Positions 1-10,969 of a stretch of DNA of 64,000 bases are shown one piece after another. Both the position numbers and the translations under genes were made by a program. The stretch is from contig JAYWVB010000072.1 of the NCBI GenBank assembly GCA_039881045.1, positions 62,001 through 126,000 of the forward strand. The letters are read 5' to 3'. Source of the stretch: Chaetomium olivaceum. Its lineage: Eukaryota > Ascomycota > Sordariomycetes > Sordariales > Chaetomiaceae. The notes below the pieces were generated by a model. It worked only from the letters and a program-made list of their open reading frames with translations, searched no databases and was not told where the DNA came from. Position 1 is the stretch's first letter; each line of letters starts with the position of its first letter.

Positions 1-2
1 AG

Positions 3-3000
3 CGCGCTCTCTCGCAGCAGCAGCAACAACAACAGTATCCGCCGCCTCCGTCCCCCGTACGCAAGGACGCGTCCTTCTACGACTTTCCCCCTGCCGACTC
101 CAACGATGGCGCGCCAGCCCGCCACGGTCTTCAGCGCCGCGGCGGTTCGCGCCTCAAGCTCGAACTCTCACACGACTCCGCCGACCCCTTCCCACATGCC
201 GTTCTCACCGAATCGCCGGGTGCCGCCGAGTCCTCCAAGCCCTTCACACCGTCACGCATAATGCCCCCTACCGACTCCTCCGACCTCGGTGATATGAGCC
301 CCCATCTCTCCATTCATCCGTTGAGCGTCGAGGTGGACGTCCCGCTACCTATGCCCCAACGTCCCCCGCCTTTTGTCGCCAGTGCGCCGCGCCGCGAAAT
401 GCCACCGCCGACGACCGCCAATCCCCCCAAGAAAGATAACCGTCCGAAGCCGTATGTGGTGGAGCCGCCGGCTGCCGCCCCGCGATATGCGACACACACT
501 GATGGCCAGGCAAGGACGGGCGGCTCGGCGCCAAAGATCGGATACGCAGACTTCTACCCCTGGACGGGGAATCACCCCGAAGACCAGTTTTCTGATAATG
601 TCATTCGAAACGGATACTACGATAAGGGTCTGTTTTCTACTGCAGAGACGCAGTCGGCTAAAAACATACTGTTTCCGGCCCTGAAACACAAGACTGGCTT
701 AACCGCGCTCTCATCCGTCTTTACCGCCGTGTTGGGGCAGCGGAGGCACAACGGGCAGATTGCGGCGCCGTCCACCTTCAAGCCCCCACCCCGAGTTACC
801 CTCACCGACACCAAGCGGGAGTCCTGGTTGAAGGATCTCGCGAACCCCGCCATCTCGCTCCGGCGACTCAGCCGAACGATACCCCACGGCATCCGCGGCA
901 AGGTCCTCCTCGAGCAGTGTTTGAACAAACGAGTGCCGACCGACCGAGCCGTTTGGCTGATCAAGTGCGTCGGTGCAAACGAGATACGGGCAACGAAGCG
1001 GAAGGGCGTCAGCACCTTGGTAATGGGCGGGGAGACGAGGTGGATTAAGGACTGGACTGTTTCGGTTGAGCAGTTCATTGAGCATGTTTATTTCTTGTTT
1101 GACGACGACGACTGGAAGTTCAAGGTCCACTACACGTAAGTAGCTGGGAGCTTTTTTTTTTTTTTATCTCGGTTATCAAACTAACGCTGTACTAGAACGC
1201 GACTGGCGGCGCATCTGTACGCTGAACATTTACTCGACCGCGAGCATTACTCGGAATGGCTCGTCTCCAATCTCGAAAACAGTTCCGACGCTAAACTTCC
1301 CATGTGGATGCTCATCACACAATTATACTGGAAGGACCTGCTCAAAATGAGGAGGTACGGCCGCAGGCTGGTCACGGCTCTTATCAGCCACCATCACCTA
1401 GTATGCCGATCTGGACAGCCCTCCTTGAACGATTCCGAAATGCTCATACCATCACAGATATACAACCATCCCGACAAAGACATATTGCATCCGCTGCTCG
1501 AAAGCCTGACACAATGCCTGAATACACTGATATTGAGCAGTCCCGAGAACTTTGTATTTCCATCCGCTTGGTCCAAGTACCGAGATGCTCTGAAGGCGTG
1601 CCTCCCCGCTGGGGATGAGGCAAGACACAACTCCTTCGCAGCCATCAACCTCCGAAACGAACAGCTCGCGGCGGCCGCCAACAGGTCGCAACCGGCTGCT
1701 CGGCATATCCTAGTGCGGATGCTTGACGGGACCCTCCAGGCCCCCATGCCGAACGAGCTTCCCGCCCAGTGTTGGGGAATCTCCAAGGACAAGGAGGCTT
1801 TGGCGAGGGCTCTCCTCGAGTGGTGCACCTCGCTGTACCGCCCTGGACTGGCAAAGATCTACGTCACTAGTCGGATACTGCAGCATTGGAGTACTCTGGG
1901 CTTGGATTCGACCGCCACTGTGTTGGACTTTCTCGAGGCTGATGCTTGTGAAGAGAAGGAACACAAGTCGGCGTTTTACCATGTTGTCTGTGAGCTTGTC
2001 CGATCAGAGATTTTCTCGGTCCCCCGCTATATCCAATGGCTCATGGCGCGTGGAGGGACACGGAACCCCGATCTCGTCTCGAGAGATGGGCCAGCACCCA
2101 CCCGCCTGCTCGTCGAGGTCCCAACCCACGCTCTCGCCCCGTCTCAGCGGGACCTCAGGGGCGAAATCCTCCGGCGCGCCTCCTTCAGCGTGACAGAAGC
2201 GGCAGCCGACGTGGAGTTGGCGCTCAAGCACCTGAAGCATACGCTAGGGATGTCACCAGAGCCGACGGACCTGAAGCCGTTGTCACTCAACAAGTTTACC
2301 AAGAGGATTGCATCCGCAGACCGGGCGCTCAAGGCCGAACTCGGTTGGTGGCTCAGGGCCAACTTCACTGCTCACGCGGAAGAGAGGGAGAGGGAGGGTA
2401 GCCAGGCGCCGGAAATCTCGCCAGCCCTTTTTTACGCCGTTCGCTCTGTGCTAGAGGCAGCCGAAGACTTCTCCATGTTTGGGGATATCTTGAAGACGCT
2501 CACGCGACATTCGAGCGTAGAGATTCTGGCGGCCATCGCCGACACGGTCACCCGGCACTTTTTTATCTTCTCGGCTTCGGGTGTTACCTTGCCCTTGTTC
2601 CGCAATCTCCACCAGCGTCTCAAGGCCGCCGTCCAAGAGCAGACCATCGCTCTGCGCCCGCTCCTGGCGTCGCTCGTTACCCTCGCCCCAAGGATACCCG
2701 GGATGGAGGAGCTTGCCTCGCAGTTGAAAAAGGACTTGGTGCTGAACGACCGCCAGAACCCCGTGGATGCCTGTTCCCCGGTGTCCGATAATATGGTCGC
2801 TCGATTACAGGACGACGCCGGCGAACTGCACGAGGAGATCGAGAAGCTTCTGGCCGGCGGCTCGAGCGTCGACCGAAACACCATGGAACGATTATTCCAG
2901 ACCATCGTGCAGCGTCTGCAGGTCAGCTGGGCCAAGGCGACAGACAAGCAACGGCCCTACAGCAGCTTGCTAGGCCGTTTGCGCCTCTTCAACACCCAAC

Positions 3001-4915
3001 ATTTTGACGGGCTAATGGTCAAATGGCTGTTGAGTCTCCGCTCGCTTGGCAGCCGGCCGTCCATCCTCAGGATATTTCCGCTGCTTGTATCAGTGGGGTG
3101 TCTGGATATGGGCGCGATTCTGGCAACAGCTTCGGACTTTTCGGCTGGGCAAGGCGCGGGCGCCGCAAAGACTCCCACCATGGCCACCGCCGCGCCTCAG
3201 GTGGTGCAGCTTACATACCGAACAAGGTACATGCAGGAAGTGCTGCAGCTTCTGACCGCGCCCATCCGGCAAAACGACCTACTCACGGCAGATGAAGTAT
3301 ACCGTTTCTCCATCCTCCAAGACCAAGCAGTCCGAGAGTATCCGAAGGAGGTTCTTGGGTTGATCTTCCTCGCTTCAGCCGAGTATTCCTACGCAAAGGC
3401 GCAAAACGACTTTGAGGCCCTCCCTCTGGAGTGCGACTCCGTTCAACAAAGCATTCTCGAACTGCTCAAGCGTCTCGCGCTGAGGGATGCCGCCGGGGTC
3501 GCGAGGGTGTTGGGTGTCAGGAGCCCGAATCCGCACGTTAGTAGCTGGATTGACTGCGTGACAACCAAACTGTTGATCCCTACCGCCAACGCGGAGACGC
3601 GTGTCTCTTTCGACCAGGTCCTAGAGCTGACCAACGAATTTACTCTGCCCTTCTGCCAGGTGAAGCTCGCGCTGAGCCTGAGCTCAAACGAGCAAGGCAG
3701 CCAGGAATCCACGGACCGACAGCAGTCACACGTGGACCTCTTCGCGAACGCCATGGACAAGGCCATTGCCGCGGGAAACATCTCGTGGGTCGGGATGCTA
3801 AGCTGCCTAAGCCCGGACATCACGCAGCATCTCAAGATCCGCGCCCAGAACCGCTTCCTTGAACTCATACCCTCCCTCCGCACTCCCCAGCTGGGCGACA
3901 GCGTCCTCGCCCACAACCTTCAGATGGCCGAGAATCTTCTGTCTGTCATCGACGCCATCATGCGCGGCAGTCCCGCGGGGGCCCGCCAGCCGCAGTTATC
4001 CCCCACCGTCGTCGACAAGCTCGTCGACCTCTGGGAGCTGCTCGCGGCACCGCCACCCGAAAACGACCCGGATATGATGGATCTATCCGAGCCCGAGCCG
4101 GAACCAGAACCAGAAACATCGACGGTGGCGGGACCACAACCGACCCCAAAACAGCCGTCCTCACGCACTGGCTGCCGCTGATGCTCAACTTTGTCACCCT
4201 CCACGCCCACGCCTTCGACCCGTCCCGGCCTACCAACGACCTGCGCGCCAAGATCCTCGTCGCCTGCGCCGGCCTCATGCAGGAGCTCGATGCCGTGGTC
4301 CCGGTTGGTCCAGGCACGGGCACGAGTACCAGCACGAGCACAGGCACTGGCACAGGCACAGGCACAGGCGCAGCAGGTACAGGTGCGGGTGCGGGTCAGA
4401 CTGCGGCCACCGCCATCGGCAACGCGCAGTCCCTGCTCAGCCGCCGCGTCTTCGACCTGTCCTGCCTGCTCGTCGACAACCTCGCCGAGGACGCGCGCGC
4501 CATGTGCGTACGCGCCGTGCGCGAGTGCGCTGCCGGCGACGCCCGCCTAAGATACCTCTTTGGTCTTTCCCCCGCCGCTGCCTCCGCTTCCCCTTCCTCT
4601 GTGGAGAGTGGGGGTGGTGGTGGTGACGGCGGGCCGCTGGTGTTGTCGCACCGCGAGAAGGGGTTTGGGGCTGGTGGTGTGGGTGCGGGGCGGGCGGCCG
4701 CTGGTGGGGGTGGCGCGGGGGTGGGGAATATGTTGTTTGGGGGGCTGTTGGGCACGCCGGCGGCGCTGTGGGGGGTGGATCGCGGCCAGGCCGGGGAGCG
4801 GATCAGTTTGTTTCAGTATCGCAGGTGGGAGATGCTAAATGAACCGACGCCGAATGTGGGGGAGAATGATACGGCGTTGAGTTTGGCGCTTTTTGAGGCG
4901 AGGCGGGTGCAGTAG
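3..4915 (+). CDS. srb8: Mediator subunit 12 (Srb8/Med12), 5' partial, frameshifted
   Basis: Subunit of the Mediator CDK8 kinase module, which represses or tunes RNA polymerase II transcription in the nucleus. The frame is open from base 3, so the N-terminus lies outside the window. It starts with a Gln tract and Pro-rich linker, then the conserved Med12 block (DFYPWTGNHPEDQ, residues around base 540). Exon 1 ends at 1135; a 60-nt intron (GTAAGT, branch CTAAC, acceptor at 1195) leads to exon 2 at 1196, where homology continues (HLYAEHLL, LPMWMLITQLYWKDLL). The frame that holds to about 4090 stops at 4181. From about 4148 the conserved KTAVLTHWLPLMLNFV runs in another frame to 4915 and ends in the typical RRWEMLNEPTPNVGENDT tail. 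No credible intron joins them, so I infer a one-base frameshift in the Glu-Pro-rich stretch 4088-4147. About 1,600 residues are visible, near the usual fungal length. Confidence 0.93.
4311..4400 (+). repeat. GGCACA/GGCACG hexamer microsatellite inside Med12
   Basis: A run of imperfect six-base units (gcacgg, gcacga, gcacag) encodes an alternating Gly-Thr and Ser-Thr tract between two conserved Med12 C-terminal blocks. Flanking conserved sequence remains in frame, so the tract is a length-variable linker and not an intron. Confidence 0.7.
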
Positions 4916-5871
4916 TGTGTGTTTTGCGCGAGATTGGGTTGGGGGAAGATAGGAAGAGGAGAGGATACTAAGAGGGGATGGGGTAGGAAGAGGAGGGAAT
5001 AGTAAGAGGCGAGAGATAAGAGGAGCATGAGATATTAAAGGGGGGGGGGGGGAATAGAAACAAGAGGAGGGGTAACAAGAGGGGGGGAAGAAGAAGGGGA
5101 GGAGAGGAGCGAGCGTTTCAACTTTTTTTTTCTTTCTGTTTTGTTTGAACCATCATTATCATATGGGAGTGGTCGCTTCGGGGTTCGGAGCGCAGGGTCA
5201 GTCAGGCAGGGCATGGGATGGATACCCGGGGTTTTCGTCTTTTGCTGGGCGTGTTCGTTCGGGTTTCATTCGGGTTGGGTTTGGGGTTGCGAAGCGAAGC
5301 GAAGCGGGTTCATCGTCACGTCACGACACCACACCGTCCGGTCGTTCTGTTTCTTATGTATATCTTTGTGTCATGAGGTCCATTCTGTATATGGACTGGG
5401 ATGGGAATGGGGATGGAGATGAGGGAGATGGTTTTCAAGAAGTATCCAGTGTTGCTCGGGGTTTCCTTGTTTTCGTTTATCGATGCTATAGTTATCACGA
5501 GCATGATCATCATGAAGGACGGCGTTCGGTTCGGGTTGGTTCGGTTTCTGGGTGTGTTCACTGTTTAGGGGGGTCTGAGTGTCATAGCGTTGGTACTGGG
5601 CGGCAGCGCATTCAACAAGCGTGTGTGATTTGTGTGTTGCGGTGGTATTGTGTGTTTCGAGATGTTGAATGTGGTTGATGTGTGCGCGTTGACTTTGCTT
5701 TGGATATGTGAGATGCATGTGTAGTCGTGCGCGTTGCGCGAACGTGAATTTCAAGATCAGGTGGGCCAGGTATCAACACTTTTGCGTACCGACTTTAGCA
5801 GATACATGGGAATATTCCAATCCCCTTCCTCCCTCCTAGCCTCCCTCATCCTTTCGTAACAACTCTTTACC
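4916..5871. other. Convergent intergenic region with polypurine tract
   Basis: This is the shared 3' region between Med12 and the zinc-finger gene. Bases 4920-5110 form an almost uninterrupted purine run on the + strand, with a G12-13 homopolymer near 5040. From 5140 to 5700 the DNA is GT-rich without a credible coding frame; frames there have no gene-like codon pattern. Confidence 0.6.
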
Positions 5872-8059
5872 TCAAGCCACCAAGCTGGTCTGCTGGTACG
5901 TAGAGACATTTATAGCCTTTCCCGGCATTGATTGAAGATGAGGCCCAATAATCCAGTACCTGACATGTGTCACGTTGCCTCCCTTGATGACCCTGGTCAC
6001 GACACCAACCTCTCTCCTATCAATATGAATCGTAAATTCGCCTGCTCGAATATCCACCCGAATCACAGCGTTCTCTCCCTGGAACCAAGAAAAGGGAGTA
6101 AAGTCCGCAAGTATCACGGGACCACGGCCGGCCTCCTTACTCGTACAGTGGAGTAGAGGCTGGCCCTGGTTACGGATCCCCATACGCAAGAGTTCGTCGT
6201 AGGACTCATAATCCTCTAAGTTAGCGCTATCCTTCACGTATAAAAGCGATATCACCGTTATTGATTGCCTCGTTCCGGGCGGCGCTTTGCCGAGTTGGAT
6301 AGACGGTACTCTTATCACGATGGATCCCCCGTCAGATACAACCTCCCGGAGAGCAGTGGCTGTGCCGATATACACGTGGTTTTTGGAAACACCACTGTAT
6401 GCTCAGTTAGAAGGATGGGATGTAATAGTAAAGAACAGGGAGTAAAAGACTTACGGTATTACGGTCGTCGAATCGTCACCGTCGTTTCTATTGTTTGCAT
6501 CGTTTCCGTCGTCCACATCGCTTCCATCGTTGAAGTCGCTTTCGTCATCATGTTCGCCTTCGACGAGCGGGAGAGCAAACAGGGCCAGATGTTCCAGATG
6601 ACGTCCAACGTGCTTAGTGTATGGCCGGAGTCCTACCACCATGTGCCCGCACATAGGACACGCGTTGGCGGTGTCATTTGCGGCGGACCTTTCGCCAAGG
6701 GCTGCCACCGCATTGAGTTGCTCCTCGGGTAAGCTTGGCATGTGTTGGTGTCTCAGGTGATATCTAAGGTCTGATGCGGTAGGGAAGCTTCCCCCGCACT
6801 TGAAAGGACAGAACCATGACCGCCAGTGGTGCTGCGAGATGTGCGCCTGCCAGAGGTGGCGGCGATCGAAGTCGGCGTTCGACTCAGCGCAACCTTGAAA
6901 GAGGCAAGTATAGGGCCGAAGGTCTCCAAAGACGTGGCGTCTATGAAAGAGATGGGTGTTAGAGAGGTGCGGGGAACACATTCGCCAAGGCGATGATGAC
7001 TGGTGCGACTTACTTCCATGCCGCCCGAGTACTAGCAGAAACCATCCTATAGCAGAAAGGACACTCGAACGTTCCGCGCTCTGCAGCCGCGGGCAGGGGA
7101 GGCACTCTCGGTGGAGGCGGCGACTTTTGAGCCTGCTCGTCGGGATCCCCGGGCAGGAAGCCGGCCGAGGTGGCATACGAAGTTTGCGACATGGCCGCGT
7201 CGGATCGATTATCTTCATCGAACACGCCGGTTCTGGGGTCAACGTCTCTTAGGGTCTTCAAGTATTCGGGAAGCGACGAGGCAACCGTCTTGGGGATTAT
7301 CTCGGTACGGTTCGTGTCTTCCTCCTCAGCATTGCCGTTGTGGATCGTCGTCTCTAGACCTGAAGCGAGTTTCGCGTGATGGGCTTCGCGGTATTTGAAG
7401 AACTGGCGGCGGCGAGTGAGGGCCTTTCCTAGGGTCTCGGCAAGCTTGGTGGATATTTTGGGGAACTTATCCTGAACGTACCCGATGTCGGATGTCTCGC
7501 GGAAGGAAACGTCCTCGAGGGGGCCGAGACCGAGAACGCGGACTCTCTCATGGGGTGCCGGATTTGCAATGGCCACTGAGAGACGCAGAAGGCAATCGAT
7601 AGCCTCTTTGATATCAATATAGAACCCAGCTAAGCGGCTCTCTGGAGAGATCTCGTCATCTTCAGAGTCCGTGAAGCTATCTTCGCTACTTCGGTCCAGG
7701 GTATCTTGAGAGGGTGGTATCTGATGCTTATCGAGTTCATTGGGCTGAGCATCGGGGTTCACCAGTGCTAGTGTATCCTGTAGGGACTGAGAGAGATCCT
7801 TGAGGAGGTAGATGATCTGCTCCTGTAGATCGGGAGCCTCTCTGAGGCGATAATCGAGTGAGGCTGGGCCGCTTTGGTGCGCTGCCAGATTCCCCGCCCA
7901 CATCTTAAAGCGGGTGCATTCATCCTCGAACCTAGGTGGCAACTGGTGCAGGTCGTTAGAGCCATTCTGGTCGTTAAGAGTGCCGACAAGGCTCTGGAAA
8001 TATCGTAAAACAATATGGACATTGCGTGCAATCGCCCCTGGCCCCGGGTTGTGGTTCAT
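5872..8059 (-). CDS. C2H2 zinc-finger domain protein (fungal AcuF-type)
   Basis: Predicted nucleic-acid or protein-binding zinc-finger protein of a family widespread in filamentous ascomycetes; the role is unknown. Three exons join in frame: 8059-7014, 6940-6455 and 6394-5872 (minus), giving 684 residues. Both introns have GTAAGT donors (73 and 60 nt). The N-terminal half has the family's helical block (RFKMWAGNLAAHQSG) and an acidic Ser/Asp stretch. The centre carries CxxC (CPFC) followed by three Cys/His clusters (YTCLFQGC with HISQHH, WFCPFKCGG with HLRHQH, ACPMCG with HVGRH). Then comes an acidic Asp/Asn-repeat linker and a C-terminal beta-rich domain I do not recognise. The start is ATG at 8059 in an ACC-ATG context. 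The promoter is shared with the divergent gene at 8386. Confidence 0.85.
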
Positions 8060-8385
8060 GGTAATGATTTTCTAGTCCGTTACTAAACCCGAGTAATAGA
8101 AGCATCATGATGTCTGGCGAGTCTGCTCACATTGCCTGGTATTGCCTTTGTGCACGATGATGGGATGTTAGGTACATATGTAGTATGTAGGTAGTAATCT
8201 CAAGCAGCGCGTGCGGGGTCAACCATGATGCAGCGTAGTCATTGGGTCGAAAGGGCTTCCTGCGATTATTAGCTCAGCCCAATCCGTGACTTGACTGCGG
8301 TTCCCCGCGTTTCTTCCCTACATGTACATGTATGTACCTTACTGTCCCACCGACCGCCAGAACGGCCGAAAGCATCTGAACCAGA
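8060..8385. promoter_or_regulatory. Divergent promoter region
   Basis: These 326 bp separate the start codons of two divergent genes (zinc-finger, minus; DUF7580, plus). They contain TAGGTACATATG and TAGGTAGTAA near 8170-8200 and a near-palindrome, ACATGTACATGT, near 8321. Shared control is an inference from the arrangement only. Confidence 0.4.
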
Positions 8386-10252
8386 ATGTCTGGTTTCGAG
8401 GTTGCGGGCATTGTCTTGGGGTCCATACCCCTTATCGTCACAGCCGTCGAGGCCTACATTAATTTTATGAAGGATTGGGGTAAGATCCCCTCAGAGTTGA
8501 AGAGCCTCAACCGGCAATTGACCACGGAGCGGGCAAAGTTATACAATGTCTGCGACCAGCTGCTTGGCGATATCGTGCCGCAGCGAGATATCGAGCCCAT
8601 GCTGCAGGAGCCAATGGGGCCCCTATGGCAGGCCAAGGAGACGAATGACAAGATCCGTTGTACGCTTTGGAACTCGTATGCGCCCTTCGAGAAGACTGTC
8701 TTGGAAATCCGGGATGTGCTCGAGGACATGATGGAACGACTCAAAGTCCGAGTCACGTCTGGTGGACAGGTGAGCCTACCTAACCCCCCACACCCCGCGA
8801 GCGTCATAGACTCATAGAATCACTGACTAACATACTATCTTCCAGGCCGAATGGGTGACCAAAGGGCGGATGACGCGCGAGTTCAAGAAGTTTCTATATC
8901 GCTTGAACCGGAAAGATTACCAGGACGCCCTCGCCACCATATCCAAGGGGATAAGTGACCTCGAGGTGTTGGCTCGCCTAAGCGTCAGTCTCGAACCCGT
9001 CCGACGGAAGCGGTCCCGCGGCAGACTGCTCAACATCTTGCGGGGCTTGTCCACGAGCATCTACCGCGCTCTTCGCTCCAGCATTCTGTGCAACGACTCA
9101 CATTATGTCAGTTTTGGGCTGACGACACAATCTATCGAGATCGGGTACGAAGACGAAGACGAGAAGGTCTTGCAAGACGTACAGTTTACAATAGCCATAT
9201 CATTCGAAGCGGCCGACGGCCCGGCGAGGAAACAATTTTGGGACGAGGTGAACATCAGAACCGCGAAGCCGCCGAGCTTGGCACCACTCATGAGTACGAC
9301 CTCAACCCCGTCGGGCTGCACAGCGAAGAAGCCGAAGAAAGTGAAGGGCGTTTCTTTCTCCATGACTCGGACATTATCCTTTATTGGCTCTCCTAGACCG
9401 CTACCTGATATCAAAGTTGGGCTAGCTAATCTCACTCAACAGGCGGTCGATGCTGCCTTCATAAAGACTACAAATGCCGATCCTGATGGAACAACAGGCC
9501 CCCTTGTCGACCTCTGCGTAGCCTTGAAAGGAGCCCTCGAAGCACGACCTCTCTGCTACGGATACCTCACTGATAAAGAACACATTAACCGTCACTTTAA
9601 AGTCTATCCCCACGGAACCGCGGCAAATAGCGACACCTGGTCTATCGTTACTCTCCGCAACGTCCTTGAGCAGAAAGGCGGCCTACAACCACTGACATCC
9701 CTGAGGGACAAGGTCGAACTCGGACTTGCCATCGCGTCCAGCGTACTCCAGCTGAGCAAGACCCCGTGGCTACCCGAGGCACCGACCAGCATGAACGTTC
9801 ATTTTTTTAAACGGGGCCATGTCCTCTCGTATCAACACCCGTTTCTGCTGAAAACCTTCCCCGAGTGCCCATTACCATCCCAGAGAAGCTGTCCTGGTAG
9901 TGGAGCCGGATGCGCCATCATGGTCGATAGAAACCCTACGCTCTTTGCGCTCGGGATCATGCTTCTCGAGATCATGCTCGGTTCGACGCTCGACCAACTG
10001 CGTGAGCCGCACGAGGAGATGATGGCGTTTGAGGGCGACGAGTTTGGCATCATCCGCGATTCCGTCACGGCGCGCAGGCTGCTGGAGCAACGAGTGGCGC
10101 TGATAAACCCGTTGTACAAAGTTGTAGTGGAGCGCTGTATGGAATGCACGGAAGGCAAGGACTTGGATGAGGAGAGTTTCCGCCAGGAGGTGTACAATGG
10201 TGTTGTAATGGAGCTCGAAGCAATTGTGGATCATACGAAGCTCGGTGCGTGA
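8386..10252 (+). CDS. DUF7580 domain protein
   Basis: Fungal-specific protein of unknown role. Exons 8386-8769 and 8846-10252 join in phase 0 (GTGAGC donor, TTCCAG acceptor, 76-nt intron) and give 596 residues. The N-terminus MSGFEVAGIVLGSIPLIVTA followed by amphipathic helices is the hallmark of this family. The C-terminal 250 residues look like the C-lobe of a protein kinase: LFALGIMLLEIMLG resembles the kinase helix-F region, and the next helices end near YKVVVERCMEC. I see no VAIK lysine, HRD or DFG motif, so any kinase fold would be catalytically dead. Members often sit among HET and NLR genes, as here. A membrane or death-fold role for the N-terminus is possible but not shown. Confidence 0.85.
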
Positions 10253-10969
10253 TAGGCAATAGATTGGTTTGGTCAATCTTATTCGATAAATCGAGAATTG
10301 CTTGCTTGTATGAGAAGGAGCCGGCATTTGGTCTGGTAACCAGCAAAGTTATTGTGAGTTTGTGTCCCTTGCAGAACTAGGAAATGCTTTCATGGATACT
10401 GTTAATCTGTCATGTCAGAGGTTGGACTGTAAGTTGACAGTCGAGGACGGATCAGTGAGATGATTGTTACATCCTTCAATCCACGGCACCCTGGATGTAG
10501 TACCGTTGATGACCTTGGCCGAGATATCGAGGTCTGCGGTCTCGAGGTGGTATGGAATGAGTACAAGACCTGCCGACTTAGAGCCGGGAATGAGATTGGA
10601 TACCGCTTCAAGCAGACAAGTGGTCCCATGCCCTGCGCCTGGCCCTGCTTGCCCTCCCTTATTCCGATTAGGAGGCCCGCTAAACCCGGGGGGTGCGACA
10701 GCGAATTCGAGATACATACGAAGTACAAAGAGCATATTCCGTATTCAGGGGTAAATGACCCTAACCCTTGTCAGGAGTAAACAGTCGGTCGCAGCGATGA
10801 GCTATCTGTAGCTTACGGTTTGGGAATTCTGCACGTAACTTACTCATCAACATGTCTTGGTAGTCTGGTTGTCGGTGCCCATCCCGTCCCAGCCTAGACA
10901 CCGAAATCTATGTCATAACACAAACCCAGACAGGAGTTTAGATCCAACCACTTTGCCGGACCACAAACA
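10253..10969. other. Intergenic region, no gene seen
   Basis: Holds the 3' end of the DUF7580 gene and the promoter of the HET gene. The overlapping short frames on both strands do not resemble proteins. Confidence 0.5.

Noticed and set aside
5145..5678. 177-codon plus-strand frame in the Med12 3' flank
   Set aside because: GT-rich low-complexity DNA gives open frames on several strands; no domain, no ATG context and no codon bias.
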